Origin: Microbacterium sulfonylureivorans
GTDB taxonomy: Bacteria > Actinomycetota > Actinomycetes > Actinomycetales > Microbacteriaceae
Assembly (NCBI RefSeq): GCF_003999995.1
Contig: NZ_RJAD01000001.1
Location: forward strand, 372,001 to 436,000
Reading direction: 5' to 3'
Length of the DNA stretch: 64,000 nt
Shown in pieces: positions 25,510 to 32,683 of this stretch. Within the stretch, counting starts at the first letter, position 1; each line of letters opens with the position of its first letter. Both the position numbers and the translations under genes were made by a program. Under the pieces are notes generated by a model. The model was not told where the DNA came from, did no database searches, and saw only the letters and a program-made list of their open reading frames with translations.

Positions 25510-26310
25510 GTGACCGATCCCTCACCCCAGGACTCCCCCGCCGTCGATCCGCCCGCGAAGCCCCGGCGCCGCCGGGGCCCGCGGGTGCTGTGGTGGATCC
25601 TCGGGTCGGTCGGGGCCCTGGTGCTGCTCGCGATCGTCGGAATCCTGGTGTGGAGTCAGGTCGGGGTGATGGCCGCTGAGCCCGAGCCTCTCGCAGAGGT
25701 GACCTCGAACCCGGCGATCGAGATCACCGACACGTCGGGCGCGATCATCCTCGCGCCGGCCACCGGCGCCTCCGATGAGGGACTCGTCTTCATCCCGGGA
25801 GCCAAGGTCGATCCGTGGGCGTACGCGAACAACTTCGCCGGGCTCGTGGCGGAGGGCGGGGTGACGGTGGTGATCACCAAGCCCTGGCTCAACCTCGCGT
25901 TCTTCGATCTGCGGCCGCTGTCGGCGTTCACCGACCTCGTGCCGGACGTCGGCTCCTGGGCCGTGGGCGGTCACTCGCTCGGCGGGGTGCGCTCGTGCCA
26001 ATTGGCGGCCGACGCCGATGCGCTCGTCCTGTTCGGCTCCTATTGCGCGACCGACCTGTCCGAGTCCGACCTGCCCGTGCTCAGCATCGCCGGCAGCGAG
26101 GACGGACTGTCGACGCCGGAGAAGATCGCCCAGGCGCGGCCGCTCCTCCCCGACGACGCGCAGATGGAGGTCATCGACGGGGCCAGCCACGCCTCGTTCG
26201 GCGACTACGGCCCGCAGGCCGGCGACGGCACTCCGACGATCGACGATGCCGAGATGGACGAGGCGCTCACGGCCATCCTCCTCTCGTTCGCGGACGAGCT
26301 CCGCGGGTGA
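25510..26310 (+). CDS. Membrane-anchored alpha/beta hydrolase
   Basis: 266 residues. A Pro/Arg-rich cytoplasmic N-terminus (1-30) precedes one transmembrane helix (VLWWILGSVGALVLLAIVGILVW, read in parts), so the catalytic domain faces outside. The hydrolase core resembles the alpha/beta hydrolase 5 family. It has the nucleophile elbow GGHSLGGVRS, an acidic residue in IAGSEDGLSTPEKI, and the catalytic His in IDGASHASFGDYGPQAGDG. The G-P-Q-A-G-D-G segment is also typical of that family. Likely an esterase or lipase of unknown substrate acting at the cell surface. Start GTG at 25510, 6 nt after a TACGCT hexamer. Confidence 0.82.
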   Translation: MTDPSPQDSPAVDPPAKPRRRRGPRVLWWILGSVGALVLLAIVGILVWSQVGVMAAEPEPLAEVTSNPAIEITDTSGAIILAPATGASDEGLVFIPGAKVDPWAYANNFAGLVAEGGVTVVITKPWLNLAFFDLRPLSAFTDLVPDVGSWAVGGHSLGGVRSCQLAADADALVLFGSYCATDLSESDLPVLSIAGSEDGLSTPEKIAQARPLLPDDAQMEVIDGASHASFGDYGPQAGDGTPTIDDAEMDEALTAILLSFADELRG

Positions 26311-26348
26311 GCCCCCGTCGCGGTGACGAGCACGCGGCGGCCGCCACG

Positions 26349-26354
26349 TAGACT
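26349..26354 (+). promoter_or_regulatory. Predicted -10 element (TAGACT) for the TauE/SafE gene
   Basis: TAGACT is followed by 8 nt and the GTG at 26363; compatible with a leaderless mRNA. Confidence 0.45.
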
Positions 26355-26362
26355 TTCCGCCC

Positions 26363-27085
26363 GTGACCGTCGTCCTCGCCTGCCTCGCCGCCTTCGTCGC
26401 CGCGGTCATCCAGCGCATCACGGGCCTCGGGTTCGTGCTCGTCCTGGTCGGTCCGATCGTCCTGCTGTACGGACCCTTCGAGGGCGTCACGATCGGGGTG
26501 CTTCTCGCCCTTGTGGCTTCGCTCACCGCCATCCCGCTGGTGTGGAAGCACATCGAGTGGCGTCGCACCTGGTGGCTCATCTGGCCCGGGCTGATCGCGG
26601 CCCCGTTCGGCGCCCTGCTCGTGGGGCTGCTTCCCGAGGCCGCCCTGCTGCTCCTCATCGCCGCGATGGCGTACTCCGCACTGGTCGCCGGCTGGATCCC
26701 GGCGCTGTCCGCGTCGCTGCGCGGCAAGCCGGGCGCGATCGTCGCCGGGTCGGCCGCCGGATTCATGCACGTGGCGAGCGGGCTGTCCGGCCCACCGCTG
26801 GCCGCCTACGCCGTCGGCGACAGGTGGGCGCAGCGCCGGTTCGCGGCGAGCGTGCAGGTGATCTTCGCGACGTTCAGCATCGCCTCGGTCGCCCTGCGCG
26901 GGCTTCCGGCGTCTCCGGTCGAGGACATCTGGCTGCTCATCGGCGCGACCGCGGCCGGCATCGCGATCGGCACGATCCTGAGCCGCAACGTCTCGCCCCG
27001 CATCGCCCGCATCGCGATGCTCGCGATCGCGTGGGCCGGCGCGACAGTGGTGCTGGTGCGAGGCATCCTGGCACTCTGGTCCTGA
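26363..27085 (+). CDS. Sulfite exporter TauE/SafE family permease
   Basis: 240 residues with about eight hydrophobic helices. The first repeat has VAAVIQRITGLGFVLVLVGP; the second has GSAAGFMHVASGLSGPPLAAYAV, the paired G-x-x-x-G-x-x-x-G-x-x-G-P-P motifs of the TauE family. Such proteins export sulfite, sulfoacetate or other small organosulfur or anionic compounds. Start GTG at 26363 with no Shine-Dalgarno sequence. Monocistronic; substrate unknown. Confidence 0.85.
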   Translation: MTVVLACLAAFVAAVIQRITGLGFVLVLVGPIVLLYGPFEGVTIGVLLALVASLTAIPLVWKHIEWRRTWWLIWPGLIAAPFGALLVGLLPEAALLLLIAAMAYSALVAGWIPALSASLRGKPGAIVAGSAAGFMHVASGLSGPPLAAYAVGDRWAQRRFAASVQVIFATFSIASVALRGLPASPVEDIWLLIGATAAGIAIGTILSRNVSPRIARIAMLAIAWAGATVVLVRGILALWS

Positions 27086-27112
27086 CGTCAACGACGCAGG
27101 TCGGCCCTGATT

Positions 27113-27141
27113 TTCGGTTAATGCCGAGTAACGCTTAGGGT
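27113..27141 (+). promoter_or_regulatory. Possible promoter of the monooxygenase-transporter-epimerase operon
   Basis: TTCGGT (27113-27118), 17-bp spacer and TAGGGT (27136-27141), in the most AT-rich part of the 109-bp gap. It would give a leader of about 47 nt containing GGGAG before the ATG at 27195. The -35 match is weak. Confidence 0.35.
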
Positions 27142-27194
27142 TCTTCCCTGGGGTGCGGCGTCGCCAGGCCGCCACAACGACGTGTGGGAGACGA

Positions 27195-28559
27195 ATGAGC
27201 GAGCTTCGCTACGCCATCATCGGCGCGGGTCCGTCCGGACTCTCGGCCGCGCGCGCCTTGCAGAAGGCGGGCATCGAGTTCGACGGGTACGAGGCATCCC
27301 GCGGTGTCGGCGGCCTCTGGGACATCGACAATCCGCGCTCGACGATGTACGAGTCGGCGCACCTCATCTCGTCACGAACGACGACCGAGTTCAGCGAGTT
27401 CCCGATGGACACCGCTGCGGACTACCCGAGCCACCGCACGCTCATCCGCTACTTCCGCGACTTCGCGGACCGCTTCGGCCTGACCGACCGCTTCCGGTTC
27501 GAGACGAAGGTCACGGCGGTCGAGAAGACGGACGACGGCGGCTGGATGCTGCGCGCCGACGGCCCCGCCGGGTCGACAGAGCACCGCTACGACGGCGTCA
27601 TCCTCGCCAACGGCACGCTGGCCGAGCCCAACATCCCCGACTTCCGCGGCGAGTTCTCCGGCGAACTGCTCCACACCAGCGCGTACAAGAGTGCGAGCCA
27701 GCTCGCAGGCAAGCGGGTCCTCATCATAGGAGCGGGCAACTCCGGCTGCGACATCGCGGTCGACGCCGTGCACCATGCGGCGTCCGTCGACATGAGCGTG
27801 CGGCGCGGGTACTACTTCGTGCCGCGCTACCTGTTCGGCCGGCCGAGCGACACCCTCAACCAGGGCAAGCCCCTCCCCGCTCCGATCAAGCAGTTCGTCG
27901 ACAAGCGGGTGCTCCGGGCGTTCACCGGTGACCCGGTGCGCTTCGGCTTCCCCCGGCCCGACTACAAGATCTACGAGTCGCACCCGATCGTCAATACGCT
28001 GATCCTCAACCACCTCGGGCAAGGCGACCTGGGCATCCGGCCCGACATCGACCGCTTCGACGGCCGCACGGTGCACTTCCACGACGGCTCGAGCGGCGAG
28101 TACGACATGGTCCTGCTCGCGACCGGCTACACGCTGGACTACCCGTTCGTCGCCCGCGAGGAGCTGAACTGGACCGGCTGGTCGCCGAAGCTCTTCCTCA
28201 ACGTCTTCCCGCCGTCGTTCAACGGGCTGTATGTCATGGGCATGATCGAGGCATCCGGGATCGGCTGGCAGGGGCGCTACGAGCAGGCCGAGCTCATCGC
28301 CGCCTACCTCACCGCCCTCGAGCGCCGCCCGGAGCGCGCAGCCGAGTTCCGCGCCCGCGCGACCGGCCGGCCCTGGCCCGACCTGACCGGCGGCTACAAG
28401 TACCTCGGGCTCGAGCGCATGTCGTACTACGTCAACAAGGACGCCTACCGCCGCGCCGTCCGCGACGCCACCGCCGGCCTGCACGGCGATGCACCGTCCG
28501 GCGCGCCGGGCCGGGGCATCCGCTCCCGCCGTCGCTCCGCCCGGAAGGTCTCCGCATGA
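27195..28559 (+). CDS. Flavin-containing monooxygenase-like NAD(P)/FAD oxidoreductase
   Basis: 454 residues. The FAD site is YAIIGAGPSGLSAARALQK, the NADP site is VLIIGAGNSGCDIAVDA, with FRGEFSGELLHTSAYK in the position of the FMO signature F-x-G-x-x-x-H-x-x-x-Y. LLATGYTLDYPF is the C-terminal ATG-type motif. It is expected to oxygenate N, S or carbonyl-type substrates with NADPH and O2. Its stop overlaps the start of the BASS transporter gene, and that gene overlaps an SDR gene, so the three products probably handle one compound. ATG at 27195 after GTGGGAG. The last 30 residues are basic and probably disordered. Confidence 0.87.
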   Translation: MSELRYAIIGAGPSGLSAARALQKAGIEFDGYEASRGVGGLWDIDNPRSTMYESAHLISSRTTTEFSEFPMDTAADYPSHRTLIRYFRDFADRFGLTDRFRFETKVTAVEKTDDGGWMLRADGPAGSTEHRYDGVILANGTLAEPNIPDFRGEFSGELLHTSAYKSASQLAGKRVLIIGAGNSGCDIAVDAVHHAASVDMSVRRGYYFVPRYLFGRPSDTLNQGKPLPAPIKQFVDKRVLRAFTGDPVRFGFPRPDYKIYESHPIVNTLILNHLGQGDLGIRPDIDRFDGRTVHFHDGSSGEYDMVLLATGYTLDYPFVAREELNWTGWSPKLFLNVFPPSFNGLYVMGMIEASGIGWQGRYEQAELIAAYLTALERRPERAAEFRARATGRPWPDLTGGYKYLGLERMSYYVNKDAYRRAVRDATAGLHGDAPSGAPGRGIRSRRRSARKVSA

Positions 28560-29548
28560 ATCCCGACGACATCGTCCTCAACTTCAACCCGGGGACGCTC
28601 GTCATCCTCAACGTGGTGCTCGGGCTGATCATGTTCGGCATCGCGCTCGACACGACGGTCGACGACTTCAAGGTCGTGGCGCGAAAGCCCAAGCCGTTCG
28701 TCATCGCGATCCTCGCGCAGCTGATCGTGCTGCCCGCGGTCACGTTCGGGCTGACCCTGATCCTGCCGGTCACGCCCTCGATGGCGCTCGGCATGATCCT
28801 CGTGGCATGCTGCCCGCCCGGCAACATCTCGCAGGTGCTGACCCACCGCTCCGGCGGCAACGTCGCCCTGTCCGTCTCGATGACCGCGGTCTCGAATGTC
28901 ATCTACATCTTCGCCCTGCCGCTGAGCGTCGCGTTCTGGGGCTCTCTGCACCCCACGGCGTCGACGCTGCTCGAGGCCGTCGAGCTCAACGCCTGGGCGA
29001 TGCTGCTCGACATCTTCCTGATCATCGGCCTGCCGTTCGCCGCCGGCCTGTTCATCCGCAATCGGTTCCCGGTCTTCGCCGGTCGCGTGCAGCCCTACGT
29101 GAAGTGGTTCTCGCTCCTCGCGCTGGTCGGGTTCATCGTCGCCGCCCTCGCGGGCAACTGGGCGTACTTCGTCGCGTTCCTGGGCATCATCATCGTGGTG
29201 GTGACGATCCACGACGCCGTCGCCCTCGCGATCGGCTACAGCACGGCTGTCGTCGGCGGTCTCGGCACGCGCGAGCGCAAGGCGATGACGTTCGAGGTCG
29301 GCATCCGAAACGCGGGCCTCGGCCTCGGCCTCATCTTCGCCTTCTTCGGCGGCCTCGGCGGCATGGCGATCGTCGCCGGCTGGTGGGGCATCTGGGACAT
29401 CATCGCCGGGCTTATCGTCGCGGGCCTCTGGGCCCGTCACACCCGCAGGCGCACGGGATCGCCCAAGGGCGATGCGTCGCGTCATGCGCTCCGCGCGGGC
29501 GGGACGGATGCCGCGGCCCCCGACGCGGCCGCGGGGCCTGCCTCGTGA
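28556..29548 (+). CDS. Bile acid:sodium symporter (BASS) family transporter
   Basis: 330 residues, about ten transmembrane helices. The segment LGLIMFGIALDTTVDDFKVV and the crossover motifs LVACCPPGNISQVLTH (helix 4 region) and FEVGIRNAGLGLGL (helix 9 region) identify the SBF/BASS fold. It would import an organic anion such as a steroid-like acid, keto acid or sulfated compound with sodium. ATGA overlap with the monooxygenase and GTGA overlap with the SDR gene show tight co-translation. The C-terminal 35 residues are a cytoplasmic Ala-rich tail. Confidence 0.88.
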   Translation: MNPDDIVLNFNPGTLVILNVVLGLIMFGIALDTTVDDFKVVARKPKPFVIAILAQLIVLPAVTFGLTLILPVTPSMALGMILVACCPPGNISQVLTHRSGGNVALSVSMTAVSNVIYIFALPLSVAFWGSLHPTASTLLEAVELNAWAMLLDIFLIIGLPFAAGLFIRNRFPVFAGRVQPYVKWFSLLALVGFIVAALAGNWAYFVAFLGIIIVVVTIHDAVALAIGYSTAVVGGLGTRERKAMTFEVGIRNAGLGLGLIFAFFGGLGGMAIVAGWWGIWDIIAGLIVAGLWARHTRRRTGSPKGDASRHALRAGGTDAAAPDAAAGPAS

Positions 29549-30501
29549 GCGTCCGGGTCCTGATCACGGGCGGCGCCGGCTTCCTCGGCTCGCACGTCGC
29601 GGCGGCGCTCGTCGCCCACCCCGACGTCGACCTCGTCGTCGCCGGCGACGTGCGCCGGCCGGAGCATCCCATCGAGGGGGTCGTCTACGACGACTGCGAC
29701 GTCACACGTCCGGCGGGGCTCGTGCCCCTGCTGCAGCGTCATGAGATCGACGTCGTCGTCCACCTCGCCGCGATCGTGAACCCGGGGCGCGACCACGACC
29801 TGGAGTACCGGGTGGACGTGGACGGAACGCGCAGCATCCTCGATGCCTGCGTCGCCACGGGTGTGCGCCGCATCGTCGTGTCGTCGTCGGGTGCCGCCTA
29901 CGGGTACCACCCCGACAGCCCGGAGTGGCTTCACGAGACCGATGCCGTCCGCGGGAACGACGAGTTCCCCTACGCGAGGCACAAGCGGCTCGTCGAGGAG
30001 ATGCTCGCCGAACGTCGCGAGACCGACCCCGACCTGGAGCAGGTCGTGTTCCGCATCGGCACCATCCTCGGCCCGACCGTGCAGAACCAGATCACCGCAC
30101 TCTGGGACGGGCGCCGCATCCTGGCCATCCGCGGCTCGGACTCGCCCTTCGTGTTCGTCTGGGTCGACGACGTCGCCGCGGCCATGACCCGCGCGGCCAC
30201 CGACGGCCCGGCGGGGATCTACAACGTCGCCGGCGACGGCCGGGTCACGGTGCAGGAGATCGCGGCGCGCCTGGGCAAGCCCCTGCTCACCGTGCCGGCC
30301 GGAGTCCTCGCGTTCGCACTGCGGACCGGGCGGATGCTGCGCCTCACCGTCCACGGACCGGAGCAGGTCGGCTTCCTCCGCTATCGCCCGGTGCTTGCGA
30401 ACGACGCGCTGAAGCGCGACTTCGGCTTCACTCCGTCGAAGACCTCGGCCGAGGCCTTCGAGGCCTACCTCGGGACGCACCCCGGCGTCGCACGGGACTA
30501 G
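29545..30501 (+). CDS. NAD-dependent epimerase/dehydratase (extended SDR)
   Basis: 318 residues. The nucleotide-binding motif is VLITGGAGFLGSHVAAAL. Downstream are VVVHLAAIVNPGRD, the catalytic Ser region VVSSSGAAYGYHPD, and the Y-x-x-x-K pair in FPYARHKRLVEEML. This makes it an active extended short-chain dehydrogenase. The third gene of the overlapped trio, its likely role is reduction or oxidation of a hydroxyl or keto group on the compound handled by the monooxygenase and imported by the BASS protein. The substrate is unknown. GTG start within the previous stop. Confidence 0.87.
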   Translation: MSVRVLITGGAGFLGSHVAAALVAHPDVDLVVAGDVRRPEHPIEGVVYDDCDVTRPAGLVPLLQRHEIDVVVHLAAIVNPGRDHDLEYRVDVDGTRSILDACVATGVRRIVVSSSGAAYGYHPDSPEWLHETDAVRGNDEFPYARHKRLVEEMLAERRETDPDLEQVVFRIGTILGPTVQNQITALWDGRRILAIRGSDSPFVFVWVDDVAAAMTRAATDGPAGIYNVAGDGRVTVQEIAARLGKPLLTVPAGVLAFALRTGRMLRLTVHGPEQVGFLRYRPVLANDALKRDFGFTPSKTSAEAFEAYLGTHPGVARD

Positions 30502-30521
30502 TCGCGGGAATCCGCCGGCGC

Positions 30522-30566
30522 GGGCGGTGCGGGCTGGGGCGGTGCTGGCTGGGGCGGTGCGGGCCG
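30522..30566. repeat. Three tandem 15-bp GC repeats
   Basis: Units GGGCGGTGCGGGCTG, GGGCGGTGCTGGCTG and GGGCGGTGCGGGCCG follow each other without gaps, 20 bp after the SDR stop and 9 bp before the cassette 2 left repeat. Two TGGGGCGG blocks in it resemble arms of the cassette 1 repeats. Confidence 0.7.
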
Positions 30567-30575
30567 GTGGACTCG

Positions 30576-30657
30576 GCAGGACTCCTCCAATCCGGGGTGA
30601 ACCGCGGCCGTGCGCCCCGGACTGCCCCGGTCCGGGGTCGAGCCGGAGGAGTTCTGC
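30576..30657. repeat. Upstream flanking repeat of nuclease cassette 2 (82 bp)
   Basis: Bounded by GCAGGACTCCTCC at the left and GGAGGAGTTCTGC at the right, inverted with one mismatch. The copy at 31615-31696 is exactly the same length with near-identical ends but an unrelated GC-rich centre. The following 109 bp to the gene start show no other feature. Confidence 0.75.
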
Positions 30658-30766
30658 AACCGGCCCGACGACCGCCGATTCCTCCCCTGCCCGTGCGGAC
30701 GCGGGGTCCGTCCACGCGTCGGCTGATGTGGCCGCGTCCGCCCGACCAGCACGATCGACTGAGCGG

Positions 30767-31684
30767 GTGCAGAGACCGAACGCCCTCGCGACCTCCCTTC
30801 TCTCGGAGACGTTTCTCAGCCCGCGCGAGCTGCAGGAGAGAGGAGTCGACCGACATGCCGCACGCCGGCTCGTCGAGGCGGGCGAGCTGGTGAGACTCCG
30901 CAACGGCAGGTACGTGCGGCGCGGTGCCTGCGATGCCCTCGTTCGCGCCGGGCGGATAGGCGGGCGCCTGGACTGCGTCTCGCTGCTGGGCGCGATCGGC
31001 GTCTTCGTCGTCGACCGCTCCATCCTCCACGTGCAGTTCGAGCGAGGAACGAGCCGGCTGCCGGTTCGCCCCGCAGCGACCGTGGCGCACTGGCGGCGCT
31101 CACGCCGAGCTCGTGCGGCACTGACGGCCGATCTCATCGAGGCGCTCGCCCAATCCGTGCGATGCCAGGCGCCCCGCGACGCCGTCGCCACACTTGACAG
31201 CGCATGGCATCAGGGGCTCATCGACGAGTCCGACCTCGCGGCCGTCTTCGCGCGGCTGCCGGAGAGATATCGACCGCTCCGATCGCTGCTCGATCCGCGG
31301 AGCGAGTCCGGTCCGGAGTCGCTGATGCGGCTCATCCTCCGCGGGCTCGGGTGCTCCTTCGATGTGCAGGTGGAGATAGCTGGGGTGGGGCGAGTGGACT
31401 TCGTGGTCGACGGCTGGCTCATCATCGAGTGCGACAGCAAGGCGCATCACGAGGGGTGGGACGCGCAGCGCCGCGATCGACGCCGAGACATCGCCGCCGC
31501 CCGCGCAGGCTACACGACGATCCGTCCTCTGGCCGAGGACATCCTCTTCCACCGAGAGCAGACACTCGACGATGTGAAGTCGATCCTGGCGCATGGTCCG
31601 CGGCCGTCTGCAACGCAGAACTCCTCCAAACGAGGCGCCAAACGCCGGACGGCGGCGCCCTGCGGCCAGACCACGCCCGCATGA
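30767..31684 (+). CDS. DUF559-type endonuclease-like protein with N-terminal winged helix (cassette 2)
   Basis: 305 residues. The N-terminus (ATSLLSETFLSPRELQERG through LRNGRYVRRG) is an AbiEi-like wHTH. The C-terminal DUF559/Vsr-like domain has Asp211 in RVDFVVDGWLIIECDSK, with Glu221 and Asp223 ten and twelve residues on. Next come HHEGWDAQRRDRRRD and GYTTIRPLAEDI, the usual PD-(D/E)xK layout. It is most similar to the cassette 3 protein. The last 23 or so residues (from SATQNSSKRG) are encoded by the downstream 82-bp repeat, which also supplies the stop codon. GTG at 30767 was chosen as the first codon matching the homologue; earlier codons would run into the flanking repeat. No toxin partner nearby. 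Confidence 0.78.
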   Translation: MQRPNALATSLLSETFLSPRELQERGVDRHAARRLVEAGELVRLRNGRYVRRGACDALVRAGRIGGRLDCVSLLGAIGVFVVDRSILHVQFERGTSRLPVRPAATVAHWRRSRRARAALTADLIEALAQSVRCQAPRDAVATLDSAWHQGLIDESDLAAVFARLPERYRPLRSLLDPRSESGPESLMRLILRGLGCSFDVQVEIAGVGRVDFVVDGWLIIECDSKAHHEGWDAQRRDRRRDIAAARAGYTTIRPLAEDILFHREQTLDDVKSILAHGPRPSATQNSSKRGAKRRTAAPCGQTTPA

Positions 31685-31696
31685 GTGGAGTTCTGC
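31615..31696. repeat. Downstream flanking repeat of nuclease cassette 2 (82 bp), overlapping the gene end
   Basis: Starts GCAGAACTCCTCCAA, ends GGAGTTCTGC, the same 82-bp span as 30576-30657. It overlaps the last 70 bp of the nuclease gene, contributing its C-terminal codons and TGA. Confidence 0.75.
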
Positions 31697-31785
31697 CGAA
31701 CGCCGGGCTGTCGCGACGCACAAGCGGCGCCGGTGAGGTCCGATTCCCGCCGGTGGATGTCGTCGCGGTGCGGTGGGATGGTGTG

Positions 31786-32577
31786 ATGACGCAGAACCCC
31801 TCCCCCTTCCGCCGCCTCCACGAACGCACGCTGGTGCTGCCCAACGCGTGGGACGGAGCATCCGCCGCCCTCTTCGCCGCCGCGGGCGCCCCCGCGATCG
31901 CCACCACGAGCGCCGGGGTCGCCTGGTCGCTCGGGTACCAGGACAGTCAGGGCGCTCCGATCGACGAGATGATCGCCGCGCTCGCGCGCATCGTCGCAGT
32001 CTCCCCTGTGCCGGTCACCGCCGACATCGAGGCGGGGTATGGGGATGCCGCGGCCACGGTCGCACGCATCATCGCGCTCGGCGTCTCGGGCATCAATCTC
32101 GAGGACTCCGAGGGCGGCGCGCTCGTCGACCCCGCGACGATGCGAGAGAGGATCATCGCGGTACGAGAGGTCGCCGCCGGCGCCGGAGCGGATCTCTTCG
32201 TCAACGCCCGGATCGACACGTACCTCTTCGGCGTCGAGAACGCGCTCGACGCCACCCTCGAACGCGGCGCCGCCTACGTCGACGCCGGAGCCGACGGCAT
32301 CTTCGTTCCCGGGCTCGCCGACCTCGAGGCGATGCGCGTGCTGAGCGGAGCGATCACCGTGCCGCTCAACGTCATGGTCGCCGCCGGCTCGCCACCCGTC
32401 GCCGACCTCGAGGACGCAGGCGTCCGCCGCATCAGCACAGGCATGGCCCTCGCCCATCAGGCGTGGGCGGTAGCCGCCGCGAGCGCCGTCGACATCCTTA
32501 CCGAAGGGCACTTCGACGCGATCGACCCGGGGGTCGAGTACGGCCGCCTGAACGGTCTCCTGCGCACCGGCGGGTGA
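31786..32577 (+). CDS. Isocitrate lyase/PEP mutase family protein
   Basis: 263 residues of the PEP mutase/isocitrate lyase barrel. It has VLPNAWDGASAALFAAAG, TTSAGVAWSLGY, VTADIEAGYGDAA with metal-binding acids, INLEDSEGG, VNARIDTYLFG and ADGIFVPGLAD. The short form and lack of the isocitrate-lyase KKCGH motif point to a 2,3-dimethylmalate lyase, oxaloacetate decarboxylase or carboxyphosphonoenolpyruvate-mutase-like enzyme, so the substrate remains open. ATG at 31786; the upstream GGTGTG is a weak ribosome site. Its final 50 codons' DNA has been partly duplicated in tandem just downstream (32521-32638). Confidence 0.83.
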   Translation: MTQNPSPFRRLHERTLVLPNAWDGASAALFAAAGAPAIATTSAGVAWSLGYQDSQGAPIDEMIAALARIVAVSPVPVTADIEAGYGDAAATVARIIALGVSGINLEDSEGGALVDPATMRERIIAVREVAAGAGADLFVNARIDTYLFGVENALDATLERGAAYVDAGADGIFVPGLADLEAMRVLSGAITVPLNVMVAAGSPPVADLEDAGVRRISTGMALAHQAWAVAAASAVDILTEGHFDAIDPGVEYGRLNGLLRTGG

Positions 32578-32638
32578 CGATCGCCCCGGGCGTCGACTAC
32601 GGCCGCCTGAACGGTCTCCTGCGCACCGGCAGGTGACG
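32521..32638 (+). repeat. 59-bp tandem duplication at the end of the PEP mutase-like gene
   Basis: Bases 32521-32579 (the last codons and stop) recur at 32580-32638 with only four or five changes, in direct head-to-tail order. The second copy is outside the gene and out of frame (period 59). Slippage or unequal recombination is the simplest cause. Confidence 0.85.
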
Positions 32639-32683
32639 ATGCGCTGAGGGTTCGGTCGTGGCCGCACCCTCAGCGCCTGCGGC

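Noticed and set aside
30576..31696. An insertion sequence at cassette 2
   Set aside because: No transposase motif (DDE, HUH or serine/tyrosine recombinase) is present and I see no short target-site duplication outside the repeats.
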